Source of the DNA: Leptobrachium leishanense | Taxonomy: Eukaryota > Chordata > Amphibia > Anura > Megophryidae | Reading direction: 5' to 3' | Assembly (NCBI GenBank): GCA_009667805.1 | Contig: CM019071.1 | Span: 51,841,514-51,905,513 of the forward strand | DNA: 64,000 nt | In this document: piece after piece, positions 1 through 10,384 of the stretch | How positions within the stretch are numbered: position 1 is the first letter of the stretch | Layout of the letters: each line of letters begins with the position of its first letter | Program-made: the position numbers and the translations under genes | Notes under the pieces: model-generated | Database searches by the model: none | What the model saw: the letters and a program-made list of their open reading frames with translations, nothing else | What the model was told of the DNA's origin: nothing

Positions 1-620
1 TATGCATGTTGTGTGTGTTTTTGGTTTTATGAATGTTTTGAATGTGTCTGTGTGTATGTATCCATGCATGACTTTGTGAGTGTGCCTATGTGTGTATGTA
101 TTATATTTCTGGTTTTGTATTATTTTTCTGTCGTTTTATGTGTGCTTGTTTGTATTCTGTCTTTGCATCTGTTTGTGTGTGTTTCTTTATTGTCTATGTG
201 AGTTTGTGTTTTCATGTATATGCATATTCCTATGTGAGTGTGTGATGTTTGTGTATTTTTGTGTATTTGTCAGTGTGTGTATTTTATGTGTCTTTGTGAG
301 CATGTTAGCGTTTTTATTTTTGTGTCGTTGTGTGTATGTATGTGCGTGTATTATTTTTGTGGCTTTGTTAGTGTGTTTGTTTATATTATTATTGTGAGTG
401 TGTTTATATTTGTGTGTATTATTTTTAGGTCTTTGTATGTGTCATTATGAGTTTGTGTGTGTATTATTTTTGTGTCTTTGTGAGCATGTGAATATTTGTG
501 TATTGTTGTGAGTTTGTATTATTTCTGTGTCTTTGTGAGTGTGTGTGAATTATATTTGTGTCTTTTTGGCTGTGTGTCTTTGTGAGTGTGTGTGTGTCAT
601 GTTTCCCAGTCATTAAGTGC
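1..620. repeat. TG-rich degenerate simple repeat
   Basis: The plus strand is a low-complexity run of TGTGTGT mixed with blocks such as TATTATTTTTGTGTCTTTG and TGAGTGTG, giving a loose periodicity of tens of bases. Apparent open frames on both strands are hydrophobic or HT-rich by-products of the repeat. No gene is supported. Confidence 0.85.
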
Positions 621-782
621 AAGTTATTTGTTGCCATTATTTGCAGAGTGCGTTTAATACAGATGTGATTGTATTGGTGCCGCCGGCCGAGCGCTGAGCA
701 AACAGGCCCCTTCCTTACACAACCCAGTGCTGAAAACACAACAGACACAACGTCCCCCGCAGCCCTTTACAGGGCATTGGAA

Positions 783-1342
783 TCCTGCCCACCTAATGCC
801 AGCAGCTTAAAGCACCCTTATACCTCACTGAGAAAAGAGCACACACCAACCCCTGCCCACCTAATGCCAATGGCTTAAATCACTCTTATACCTCAGGGAG
901 AAAAGAGCACACACCAACCCCTGCCCACCTAATGCCAGCGGCTTAAAGCACCCTTATACCTCAGGGAGAAAAGAGCACACACCAACCCCTGCCCACCTAA
1001 TGCCAATGGCTTAAATCACTCTTATACCTCAGGGAGAAAAGAGCACACACCAACCCCTGCCCACCTAATGCCAGCAGCTTAAAGCACCCTTATACCTCAC
1101 TGAGAAAAGAGCACACACCAACCCCTGCCCACCTAATGCCAATGGCTTAAATCACTCTTATACCTCAGGGAGAAAAGAGCACACACCAACCCCTGCCCAC
1201 CTAATGCCAGCGGCTTAAAGCACCCTTATACCTCACTGAGAAAAGAGCGTACACCAACCCCTGCCCACCTAATGCCAGCGGCTTAAAGCACCCTTATACC
1301 TCACTGAGAAAAGAGCACACACCAACCCCTGCCCACCTAATA
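783..1342. repeat. 68-bp tandem repeat arranged as 136-bp dimers
   Basis: The motif ACCTAATGCC recurs every 68 bases (791, 859, 927, 995, 1063, 1131, 1199, 1267), giving about eight copies. Two subtypes largely alternate, one with CAGC(A/G)GCTTAAAGCACCC and one with CAATGGCTTAAATCACTC, so the array behaves as a 136-bp dimer for most of its length. The last copies are of one subtype only. Confidence 0.9.
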
Positions 1343-1662
1343 AGTAAGAAAGAAGAAAGAAAAGCGAGAAAATAAAGAAAAAAGAATAGAAAAGAGAGAA
1401 AAGAAATAGAGAAAGAAAAAAAGAAATAAAGTGAAAAAGTAAAGAATAAAGAGAGAAATAAAAAGAAAAAAGAAAGCAAGAAAGGAAAGAAAGAAAAGTG
1501 AAAGATGAAAAAATAAAGAGAGAAAGAGAAAAAGAAAGTGAGAAAAGAAAGAAAAAAGAAAAGAGAGAGAAAGAGATAAAATAAAGAGATAGAGAGAGAA
1601 AAGAGAGAAAGAAAGAAAAGAGAGAAAGAAAGAAAAGAGAGAAAAAACAAGGGAGAAAGAAA
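1343..1662. repeat. GA-rich polypurine tract
   Basis: About 320 bases are almost purely A and G on the plus strand (GAAA, GAGA and AAAG permutations), directly abutting the 68-bp array. Long minus-strand F/S/L frames here are artefacts of the polypyrimidine strand. Confidence 0.9.
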
Positions 1663-1841
1663 TATTGCCCCAATATTTGTGCTCAATTATTTATATATAA
1701 ATTATTAAAAAAATGAAATTATGATCTAAAATTGACCAAATATTTATATTTTTCTACATCTTCATAACTGCCCGAGCAATCACTGAAGCCAGCGAGTAAA
1801 TAAACACAGAGGACGCTGCGTGTTTCTTGATAAGTCTATAA

Positions 1842-1847
1842 TTTATT
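1842..1847 (-). terminator. Putative polyadenylation signal of gene A
   Basis: A canonical AATAAA on the minus strand lies about 185 nt downstream of the proposed gene A stop codon. No other AATAAA was noticed between the two, so the 3' UTR would be short and simple. Cleavage would fall near 1820. Confidence 0.5.
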
Positions 1848-2031
1848 GCGTTATTGTTACATATACATTTATACACATCCTCCAGGGCGTCAGAGAGATC
1901 CGACCATCGGGAATCAGAGTGTACGAGCCGTAACCCAGAGCAGCATCAGGAGTACCGGAACCAGACTCCATCACAGGTCCAGAAATGGAGAGCAAGCAAT
2001 TACTGAATTCCACGTCACGAAATCAGCACGA

Positions 2032-2088
2032 TCACTTCCCGAACTGGAAGCCGCTCTGGCAGGAGTCCTGTCCCCTGCACATAAATGG
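2032..2088 (-). CDS. Gene A exon 4 (cytoplasmic tail and stop)
   Basis: The acceptor is preceded by a strong pyrimidine tract (TCTCTTCTCTTTCCAG). Eighteen codons follow, then TGA. The peptide starts PFMCR and ends GFQFGK, matching the gene B tail (PLLCK ... GFSLGK) in length and at both ends. This homology is why it is preferred over the nearer candidate at 3817-3758. Confidence 0.68.
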   Translation of the reverse strand, partial: PFMCRGQDSCQSGFQFGK

Positions 2089-5000
2089 CTGGAAAGAGAA
2101 GAGACGACTTGCAATTATCCGGCTTTGCTTTCAGAAAGTTCTGGATATCTATCCAGAGGAATAAATAAACAAACCCCTGCGATCCCAGATCATACCGCAT
2201 AGACCAGGCCTGTCAAACTTTGGCCTCCCAGATCTTTCTGAACTTCAACTCCCATGATTCACTGGCTATCTATTGCATTGAAAGAATTCTGGGAATTGTA
2301 GGCATCTAAATCTGGGGAACTGTGAGTTTGACAGCCCTGGCATAGACTGTACAACTCCAACCCGGAGGGCTGCAATGACCACTCGCATGCATGACAGTAT
2401 TGGGTGCCAGAACACACCACATAAACTGTAAAACTCTGAATATTATTATAAAAGATACAAGTAATATATAACATTTTCTATTTTTAAAGGTTATAGTCTC
2501 AGTGCTAATTTGTCATCTAAATATCATAGAAACATAGAAAAATGTCGGCAGATAAGAACCTTTCGGCCCATCTAGTCTGCCCAATTACATGGATACTTTA
2601 CCTGGATTTATCTTTTGTTTAGGATAGCCTTATGCCTATCCCATGCTTGCTTAAATTCAATTACTGTTTTGTCCTCTACCACTTCAACTGGAAGACTGTT
2701 CCATGTATCCACCACCCTCTCAGTAAAATAATGCTTCCTGATGTTACTTTTAAACCTTTGCCCCTCTAATCTAAGACTATGTCCTCTTGTTTTGCTACTT
2801 TGTTTCCTTTTAAATATACCCCCTTCCTCTACCTTGTGGATTCCCTTTACGTATTTAAATGTTTCTATCATATCTCCTCTGTCTCGTCTTTTTTCCAAGC
2901 TGTACATGTTAAGATCATTAAGCCTTTCCTGGTAACTTTTCTCCTTCAAGCCGTACACCATTTTAGTAGCCCTTCTCTGAACTCTCTCTAAGATGTCTAT
3001 ATCCTTCTGGAGATACGGTCTCCAGTACTGCACACAGTACTCCAAGTGAGGTCTCACCAGTGCTCTGTACAGTGGCATGAGCACTTCCCTTTTCCTACTG
3101 CTAATACCTCTCCCTACACAACCAAGCATTCTGCCAGCATTTCCAAACATTCTGCCAGCATTTCCTGCTGCTCTATTACATTGACTACTTACCCTTAGAT
3201 CCTCTGAAATAATAACCCCTAAATCCCAACCCTCAGATGTATCAAATATTCTATATTCAGCCCTTGGGTTTTTACGTCCCAGGTATCCACGTATCCACCA
3301 ACAACCGCCTGCATCATGATCTAAATCCTTCAAAGCGCTTGCCAAATAATGGCGTTTTAGGTCTTTTTAGCTGAAAAACAGAGAACTGGATGATCCATTT
3401 GTGCTTTACAGCAGAGCTTCCTCTTCTATGTCCTATCTTCACTCTGTAACCTGATATAAGTCCCCCTCTTCAGGCTCCTCCCTGCACAGAACTGGGAAAA
3501 ACTCAACCCCTTCTGATTACCTCAAAGTTAAAGGGATTGCTGGGCCACCCAATGGGGTTGGATAAATAATATCAACTCCGGATAGGCAGAAATTATGTGA
3601 ATATTAGCTTCAGTTGCTAAAACACTTCTTTTATCAAACTGGAAAAAAAACAAAAAAGTGACCATTTAAACCCTGAAAAGTGACCTGCCCTGAAACGTGG
3701 CTTTATTTTTCTGTTCTGTGTGTTCACCCCTGTGCTTATGAGAGATTTTCTTGAAACCTAAGATTTAAGGGAATGGTTAAAAGCCACCGGAACCCACAGA
3801 CAGCACAGAGATATGGACTGTAAGAAAGGACAGTGCTCCGTCTCTGTTCTACAGACCGTGCCTTTATAGGTCAACAACTGAGAGCGATAATGAAAAAACG
3901 GAATCTTCTGAAATTCTAATGATGATAACAATTCCTGCAGTGGAATTCTTGGTGATTATACTAATTATAAAGCAGCGTCTACCATGAACTGCCCTCAGAG
4001 ATACATTAGAACTCACCACGATGCATGAGCAGCACATGAGGCCGAGAAGAATAAGACATGTCAAAACCAGGAGAGCGATTCCCCAGGGAGGTACTTCATC
4101 TAGGAGAGTAATGATACAATGTTAACGTGGAGAAGGAACTATTATCAAACATAAGAAAGATTTAGATCCTGGGTGTAGAACGCTTCTCCTGGGGAGGTCT
4201 ACCGCGATGTCAACCTCATACAATGAGATTCATTAAGACTTTTTGCTAGAGTGATGCAAGGAATGAAGAGCCAGTTACACAATAGGAGCTGTTTCATTCA
4301 GAGCAATCTATCAGCTCCAACAGGGGCCATTATCATGCTCGTCATTAGCCGAAACGTTGCTCTGAATCAAACAGCTCCACTTTTTTTAAACCATAGTGTG
4401 ACCGGCTCTTCGTTGCTTCCATCACTGGTGCTGTTGGGCTGGCTGCCTGAATTGCCTGTGCTGGAACCCATGAGTTAACCACTTGTGGATGGGGAATTAA
4501 AGTGTACTTTATGAAATAGAAACTCTCATAAGACTTATTGTTAAATCTAGGACCGTGCCGGGAGGTCTCTCGAGGAATTCTCAGCACCAAAAAACTAGAG
4601 ATTCAATAAAAAGAGATACACATTGAATGAGAACCAAGTTCTCTCAGTGTCAAATATAAGGGCTTGGGCAGCAGTGGAGGCTTGTCCAAAGGGACAGCAA
4701 GAGTGGTGTCCCACCAGATTTTTTTTGCTCTCCACTGACAAGGTGTAACTCTCTACAATAACCTATCATTACAGGTTTCAGCTTACCTGTGCATGTGCAA
4801 TTCTGCGGCTGCGCTGCATCTATAAAAATAAAAAAAAGGATATGCTACATTAGTTTACAACATTACTATTAACGAGTAAGGAAGGAAAACGTGAGAGAGA
4901 GGGAGGAGAGAGAAAAACAGGAGGAGGAGAAGGGAGAGAAAAGTGTAAGGAGGCGAAGAGATAAAGAAGAGAAAGTAAAATAGAGATAGACACAGACAAA

Positions 5001-7052
5001 AGATAAATAGATAGATACAGATAAATAGATATATAGATAAATAGATACATAGAGATATAGAGAGATAGATATATAGGTGATACATAGATAATAGATAGAC
5101 AGACATACAGACAGATAGATACAGATAAATAGATATATAGATAAATAGATACATAGAGATATAGAGAGATAGATATATAGGTGATACATAGATAATAGAT
5201 AGACAGACATACAGACAGATAGATACAGATAAATAGATATATAGATAAATAGATACATAGAGATATAGAGAGATAGATATATAGGTGATACATAGATAAT
5301 AGATAGACAGACATACAGACAGATAGATACAGATTAATAGATGGATAAACAGATAATATTCATTTAAAAACATGCAATTCTAGACACTCTTTTTCCCAAA
5401 CAAATACTATACTCCTCCTTTTAATTCATTATTAAAAGTGAATGAGCTTCTACCCGCTCCTGTATGAAAGGAGGGAGAACACTTTCATCCATTCCTGGAG
5501 CTCACATCCCATTTTCAAAGGAAAGTTGCGTAATCGTATATCGTATAGTCATTCATGTAGCACAGACTCATGGGATGGATAGTTTTGCAGTCACCTCTCA
5601 GGAGAAAACTGGTAGCTTTGCTGCCACAAACTGATTAAATTCTTTAAAAAAAATCCCTTAGAAAACAATTTTTGTGCCATGTGATAGGATCCAACATTCC
5701 GGGAATGCGTGAGCTTCTGTGTGGCTTCTTTCATGGTAAATCGTGAATGAAACTTAACACCAGAAACATAAGCCATGGAAAGGAAATGCTAGAGAAACAC
5801 CTCCTTGATAAAGGAAGACAAGCAGGTCCTTGGTGGCAATTATACAAGAATGAGTGCTCCTAGGACCAAATGTTCATTATTTTAATGAAATTAAAGGGAC
5901 ATTGTTGGAGCAGTGTGTGACAAGGGAGAAAAGGTAAAATCACCCCAAAACAAACCTAATAAAAATAATTGGGCAGAGGTTGTCAGCAGGATCTGACAAA
6001 TTATTTAGAGGCAAAAAAAAGGAACCCTATCTTTTTATAAGGTATCCCCTTAAGCTATCTTTGTCCCATTAGGTAATGCTGTGTAATCAGGTGCAGTGAG
6101 AAGAGAAAAGAGAGCTCGACACAACAAGATCAAAGGTGAACTGCAATGCTGTGCCGTAAAAAGATTGCACGGAAGTGTATAGGAGAACCTTCAAAATGAC
6201 AAAATTACTATATTTTTAAAAAATTAAGAACATATAGACCGATTTCACTTTCTAATGACCAAAATTAGGAAGATTGAGATCCTCATGGAGGTTTTGGAGA
6301 ACATGGAACCTTTGCAAGCTAGTCAAACAACAACGGAGGTGGTGTACCTCAATGCCCCTCCAAAATTTAGATGAATACACTAATAATGCAAAACCGTTAC
6401 TACTTTTTCCCTCTATCTGGTGGTATGTTGACCTGACAATCAGGTTCAGAATACCATAAGGACTATCAGAGGTGCAGGGCTACTGGAGTGGCAATTCCAG
6501 GCATATGCCTTCAAAACAGGCCTAGAGAAAAAGTTCCCCACTCTTGAGAGGGACTTAACAACAGCCCAACTCCTGGAAGGTAAGGATGAAAGCACAAAGG
6601 AACAATGGGAGGTGATAGGGCAATTGAATAATGAGAGATGAAAGAGAAAGGACAGATGCAAAGGATAGGGTAGATGACCACCAAAACCATCAGCTCATGG
6701 CCTGTAGTTCACTTCTCATAACACAGTATTGCTTACAGATGGCCACTGTTGACTCTAAGAGGTCCTCATCTCAGTCTGTGGATCTACACAAACGCCAAAA
6801 TTTTGTAAATTATTTTGGATCAGCAGCCACAACAGTGATGGAAAGAGTGGTACATGATGGACTCGAAGGTCTTTTATATAAAGGCAAAAACAATGTAACC
6901 TCTAAGAGAACCATCACTGAGATCCAAATAGGTATACGTCCAAAACGTGGATGTGTAGGGCAACCCTCCTTACCTGTCATCTGTAGGTTGAGGGCCGTGC
7001 AGATAACCAGAGCCAAGAGTCCAGCTTTGCACAGGGTGGTTTCAGTAGTCAT
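2032..7052 (-). CDS. Gene A: small single-pass membrane protein with MUC1-like TM motif (83 aa, 4 exons)
   Basis: The CDS is built from exons 7052-6974, 4819-4787, 4099-4017 and 2088-2032, all with GT/AG junctions and phases 1, 1, 0. Residues 1-26 form a signal peptide with LCKAGL at 7-12 and a leucine/valine-rich core. Residues 27-42 are a tiny ectodomain with one N-glycosylation sequon (N33-C34-T35). The helix spans about 43-65 and begins WGIALLVL. Cysteines at 60, 61, 63 and 69 flank the inner membrane edge and could be palmitoylated. The tail (66-83) begins PFMCR and ends GFQFGK. The start codon is chosen because it matches the two paralogues and lies about 60 nt below the predicted transcription start. 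A CR1/L2-like LINE sits in intron 3 and GATA repeats in intron 1. The GWGIALLVL motif resembles the MUC1 membrane segment, but there is no SEA domain or mucin repeat. Function is unknown. A read-through or alternative last exon (3817-3758) is possible. Confidence 0.68.
2205..2339. mobile_element. hAT-type MITE (135 bp) with perfect 8-bp target duplication
   Basis: The ends are CAGGCCTGTCAAACT and AGTTTGACAGCCCTG, which are inverted copies with a single mismatch. The element is flanked by GCATAGAC on both sides (2197-2204 and 2340-2347), an exact 8-bp duplication typical of the hAT superfamily. The interior contains the ACTCCCATGATTC and GGGAATTGTAGG motifs also seen at 28915 and 54765. Confidence 0.85.
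2525..3345 (-). pseudogene. 5'-truncated CR1/L2-type LINE, reverse-transcriptase C-terminal part
   Basis: A 245-codon frame (3345-2608) encodes the region after the palm of a non-LTR reverse transcriptase. The recognisable block includes LYRALVRPHLEYC, then DIDILERVQRRATKM, RRDRGDMIETFKYVKG and a C-terminal WNSLP. This pattern is typical of the CR1/L2/Rex1-related vertebrate LINEs, and I cannot choose among them. The catalytic YADD box and the endonuclease are absent, so it is a dead 5' truncation. The 3' UTR ends at about 2525 in a CATAGAAA-type microsatellite tail, usual for this group. It lies in intron 3 of gene A in the same orientation. The frame is uninterrupted, suggesting a fairly young insertion. 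Confidence 0.85.
3346..4016. other. Rest of gene A intron 3
   Basis: Single-copy-looking sequence between the LINE and exon 3. It contains one alternative terminal-exon candidate on the minus strand (3817-3758, strong acceptor CTTTCTTACAG, 19 codons and TAG, with AATAAA at 3707-3702). Its peptide does not match the tails of genes B and C, so it is not adopted. Nothing else was recognised. Confidence 0.5.
4017..4099 (-). CDS. Gene A exon 3 (transmembrane helix)
   Basis: 83 nt between a CTCCTAG acceptor and a GTGAGT donor, entering in phase 1 and leaving in phase 0. It encodes [13 protein letters not shown], then a leucine-rich helix ending in MCCSCIV. Confidence 0.8.
4787..4819 (-). CDS. Gene A exon 2 (mini-exon, short ectodomain)
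   Basis: 33 nt between a T-rich TTTTTATAG acceptor and a GTAAGC donor, phase 1 to phase 1. It encodes DAAQPQNCTCT, which carries the NCT sequon. The paralogue exons are 27 nt and share the acidic-A-Q start. Confidence 0.7.
4864..5345. repeat. GATA/GACA-type microsatellite with ~100-bp internal repeats, gene A intron 1
   Basis: GA-rich at the left, then degenerate GATA and GACA tetranucleotides. A block of about 100 bases (AGACAGACATACAGACAG followed by ATAGATAC and TATATAGGTGATACATAG) recurs three times, the last partial. It inflates long Y/S/I frames on the minus strand that are not genes. Confidence 0.9.
5346..6973. other. Gene A intron 1, remainder
   Basis: No gene recognised. A very short stretch at about 6223-6262 on the plus strand reads LRTYRPISLSND, resembling the YRPISL-N-D block of LINE reverse transcriptases, so part of this intron is probably decayed LINE sequence. 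There is also a fragment beginning TTAAAGGGACA near 5890, a common start of frog TTAA-type MITEs. Confidence 0.4.
6974..7052 (-). CDS. Gene A exon 1 (signal peptide)
   Basis: 79 nt from ATG to an ACAG/GTAAGG donor. It encodes 26 codons plus one base: MTTETTLCKAGLL, then a hydrophobic core ending NLQMT. Length and phase are the same as in genes B and C. Confidence 0.8.
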
Positions 7053-7108
7053 GATGGAAATTAATATCCACTTCTCGACTTGAGAGTCTCAGGATGGTTT
7101 CAAGCTCT

Positions 7109-7147
7109 TGTGATATCTTCGACACTGGTACCTCTCGTCTTATTTAA
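7109..7147 (-). promoter_or_regulatory. Core promoter of gene A
   Basis: A TATA-like TTAAATAAG at 7147-7139 is followed about 20 nt downstream by AGATATCACA (7118-7109). The latter corresponds in position and sequence to the TGGATTATCA motif of genes B and C. The predicted transcription start lies near 7110. Confidence 0.5.
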
Positions 7148-7560
7148 CTGGTCAGAGACAGGACCGTCACAGGAAACGTCACTACATGTGACATTCTTAA
7201 ACGTATGAGTGTCTGAATTAGAAATGAATAATTACACCTCTTTGAAGATTTGGCAGTTTTTTTTAATTTTTATTGCAGGTACCCAGTAATCGCACTTGGC
7301 ATAGTATGTGTGCTTGATTAATTAGGTCAGCCATATAAATTTGTTCCTTCCACGAACATGCAATTTTTTTTAATTGTCTATAAAGTTTAAGATCTTAAAT
7401 GTAAAGAAACAATTATCAAACTGGGCGCGGAATATCCTTCACCTGGTTTGGTTAACCTTTTGAATGCCAATTTATTATTTGTAAGAATAAAAAGATAACA
7501 CAAAATAAAACTTAAAATAAACCCAAAAACAATTGTTTAAAGAGTAATATAGAAAATTGG

Positions 7561-7602
7561 TAGTGGTGGTGGTGGAGATGGTGGTGATGGTGGGGGTAAT
7601 AA
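7561..7602. repeat. Short GGT/GAT trinucleotide repeat
   Basis: A run of GGTGGTGGTGGAGATGGTGG-type triplets on the plus strand, upstream of gene A. Too short to matter beyond marking a polymorphic site. Confidence 0.8.
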
Positions 7603-7689
7603 ATGCAAACAAGTTGCAAATTTTTATTAACTTTTTGTCATTTTTATTACTTTTTTCATAACTTGACTTAAATATTGATGGAATCTAGA

Positions 7690-9508
7690 GGTTACATTGC
7701 ACATTTGAAAAATGCAGAGATAAATAGAAATTTTCCCCGCAGACAACTGAGAACTTTAAACCGGGATTTGGTGACTAAACACCCATATGTAGGCACTGGT
7801 CTCCTCACACCGAGGAAATGAATTAAATCCCTATTATATTGATAAAAACATTAACTTTATTGATATAAATTAAAATAACTACACCTCTTTTGTGATGATC
7901 ATATCCAATGACCAACAGTAATCTGCCTATAGCAACTGGTTGCTTTATTAGCGATACGTGACTACCTCAGATACAAAGTTGTATCAACAATAACTTGAAC
8001 ATTTAGGGTAAATGGCCCAATCATGTGGAGTGTATAGTGCAAGCAATATTCAATGTTTTAAATCAAGCGTTGCTCGCAGTTCTTGTATATATATTGATTA
8101 GTCGGGATCAATGCCAGCATCAATATTTGGCTATTGATCCTTGAGGGTGTTAGACTAAAATTGCTTGAGACTTCTCATATCTAACGTCCCATCAGATTGA
8201 TGATTCTGGCTATGTTGCAAGATATAATCGGAAGTTGGCAATTCAGTAGCCTAGATGCGATAACGCATTAATTGACAACAAAACTTCTTAATATCTTTCA
8301 ATAGATATCCAAGATCCACCGCAAAAATTCCAACATGCGGGACAAATTAAACACAGCGGTGGTTTACAACGGATTGTGTCCTAAGTCAACTGTTACCAAT
8401 TTTATAACATATTGTCAACATTTAGCCGTCCTTTGTGGGGAACACATAAATTCCAAACTCCCCAAGTTCACCAATTCATAAGATGGACAGAAGCTGCGGG
8501 CGTGGTTTACATTTATATTGAACGTGAACAGCGCTGTTAATTGATCCACATACCCCAGTCAAAATTGTTTAAATATCCGAAGTCTGCTTTTAAAAAAGAG
8601 CAGCAGCAATTATATCTTTTTTATCATCCATACACCACCACAGATAAGGTAGAAATTGGCCTCAACATTTCCACTCGCCTACTCGCATTTGGCGAGTGGA
8701 AATTACATGAGGGCGAGTGGAAATGCAGATGCAGGGCAGGATAAGGGTTAGGTGGGGCAACTAGTGGCAAGTAACTCTTAAGGCCTGGCTAGTAGCTTGG
8801 GACTTGAAATTTTGAGCCCGGAGGTAGATCACCAATATCAACATTTAAAGGTTAGGCTATCACAACCAAAAATCGAACTTGGAAGCCTCATAGGCAAAAT
8901 ATTTTAACTTAGAAACCTCATTGCCATCCTATTGACGATTATAATTGTAGATTCTGCAATATTAGCATGACTGCTCAACGCGCGTTTCTTTGCCGCACTA
9001 GCGGCAATTTCATCAGGAGCGTTATCGCATCTAGGCTACTGAATTGCCAACTTACGATTATATCTTGCAACATAGCCAGAATCATCAATTTAATGGGACG
9101 TTAGATATGAGAAGTCTCAAGCAATTTTAGTCTAACACCCTCAAGGATCAATAGCCAAATATTGATGCTGGCTTTGATCCCGACTAATCAATATATATAC
9201 AAGAACTGCGAGCAACGCTTGATTTAAAACATTGAATATTGCTTGCACTACACACTCCACATGATTGGGCCATTTACCCTAAATGTTCAAGTTATTGTTG
9301 ATACAACTTTGTATCTGAGGTAGTAGTCACGTATCGCTAATAAAGCAACCAATTGCTATAGGCAGATTACTGTCGGTCATTGGATATGATCATCACAAAA
9401 GAGGTGTAGTTATTTTAATTTATATCAATAAAGTTAATGTTTTTATCAATATAATAGGGATTTAATTCATTTCCTCGGTGTGAGGAGACCAGTGGTTACA
9501 TTGCACAT
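7690..9508. mobile_element. Foldback element with ~475-bp inverted arms
   Basis: Left arm 7794-8266 and right arm 9019-9494 are inverted copies with only scattered differences; both outer ends read CACTGGTCTCCTCACACCGA. The 750-bp centre (8267-9018) has no coding frame and includes GCCGCACTAGCGGC next to TTTCATCAGGAGCG. A 15-bp direct repeat GGTTACATTGCACAT lies at 7690-7704 and 9494-9508 and may be a target duplication, although weak similarity continues past it. No transposase is seen. The family is not identified. Confidence 0.75.
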
Positions 9509-9519
9509 GTCTGAAACAT

Positions 9520-9905
9520 GCAAGTTTTTAATGTTTTTTTATTACTATGAACATGTTTAACTCGTCACTGCCAAGCGCTTTTTGTTGAAAAAAATATTGT
9601 CATCATGATATTTATTTGACACACGGCATCCAAAGTTAAATATTAAATATTAGGTAAAATGACAATTCTGACCAGATGTTGTTATTTCAAAAGTTATAAT
9701 AACAAAATAATGCACAATTAAAAAATTGATCATTTTTAATTTTTCTTGTATTCATTTATCCTCTACAGAGAAATAACTGGGTGAAAGGTTTTAAGCTCTA
9801 GATTGGCATCCCTTATCACACACACAAACACACACACACACACACAGTGTCACACAGGGTCTGCATTATCAGCATACAGACAGAAATGACCATTGTGTGA
9901 GAGTG
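9520..9905 (-). repeat. Copy 1 of a dispersed segment shared with 25.7 kb and 51.5 kb
   Basis: Read on the minus strand, this interval aligns with 25690-25985 and 51525-51865. All share TGTCTGTATG-T-ATAATGCAGACCC, a CATCTAGAG- or AATCTAGAGC-type block, AGGATAAA-AAATA and a final ATTTTTTTCA stretch. A CA microsatellite (9818-9846) has expanded inside this copy. The family and mechanism are unknown. Confidence 0.7.
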
Positions 9906-10384
9906 ATGTCACAGAGAATTTCATTTTCCCACAGGGAGAACAGTAATTTTGCATTAAAAAGATGAAGATGAAATGCTATAAGATAATGATTCACATTTAT
10001 TGTACCACAATGCAAAATCCAGTTTAGATGTTTATGGCAGTGAAATGTTAAAATCTGACTTTGCCAACACGCCCACAAGCTAGCCAGGTGCATTAATGCA
10101 TCATACGGTAAAATATACAGGAAAAGGGAAATGATGTGTTGAAGAACAATGAGGCAGTAATGCGGCATGTTTAGTGAAGGGTTTGACGTAAACCATTAAG
10201 GATCAGCTTATGTTTATTTGAAAATAAAGCATTTGGGGGATTTTGTATCAATAACCTCTAAAAAAAACACACTATGAAAATAAAAGAATATATCATGTCA
10301 GAGAAATTGAAGGGATTAAATAAAGTACCGTTTATTTATTTACCATAAAGTGTTAATTCATTTATGACTAAGGTTTTTTTCTAG
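9906..10384. other. No gene recognised
   Basis: AT-rich unique-looking sequence between the dispersed segment and the 48-bp array. I see no coding exon, terminal repeat or RNA gene. Confidence 0.5.

Noticed and set aside
1846..2202. 118-codon plus-strand frame
   Set aside because: Antisense to the gene A last exon and 3' UTR, with no recognisable domain.
3758..3817. Terminal exon of gene A
   Set aside because: Splice-competent but its peptide does not match the tails of genes B and C, whereas 2088-2032 does. Kept only as a possible alternative exon.
4850..5373. [12 protein letters not shown] membrane-like frames on the minus strand
   Set aside because: Translation of GATA/GACA repeats; the same applies to 55449-56425.
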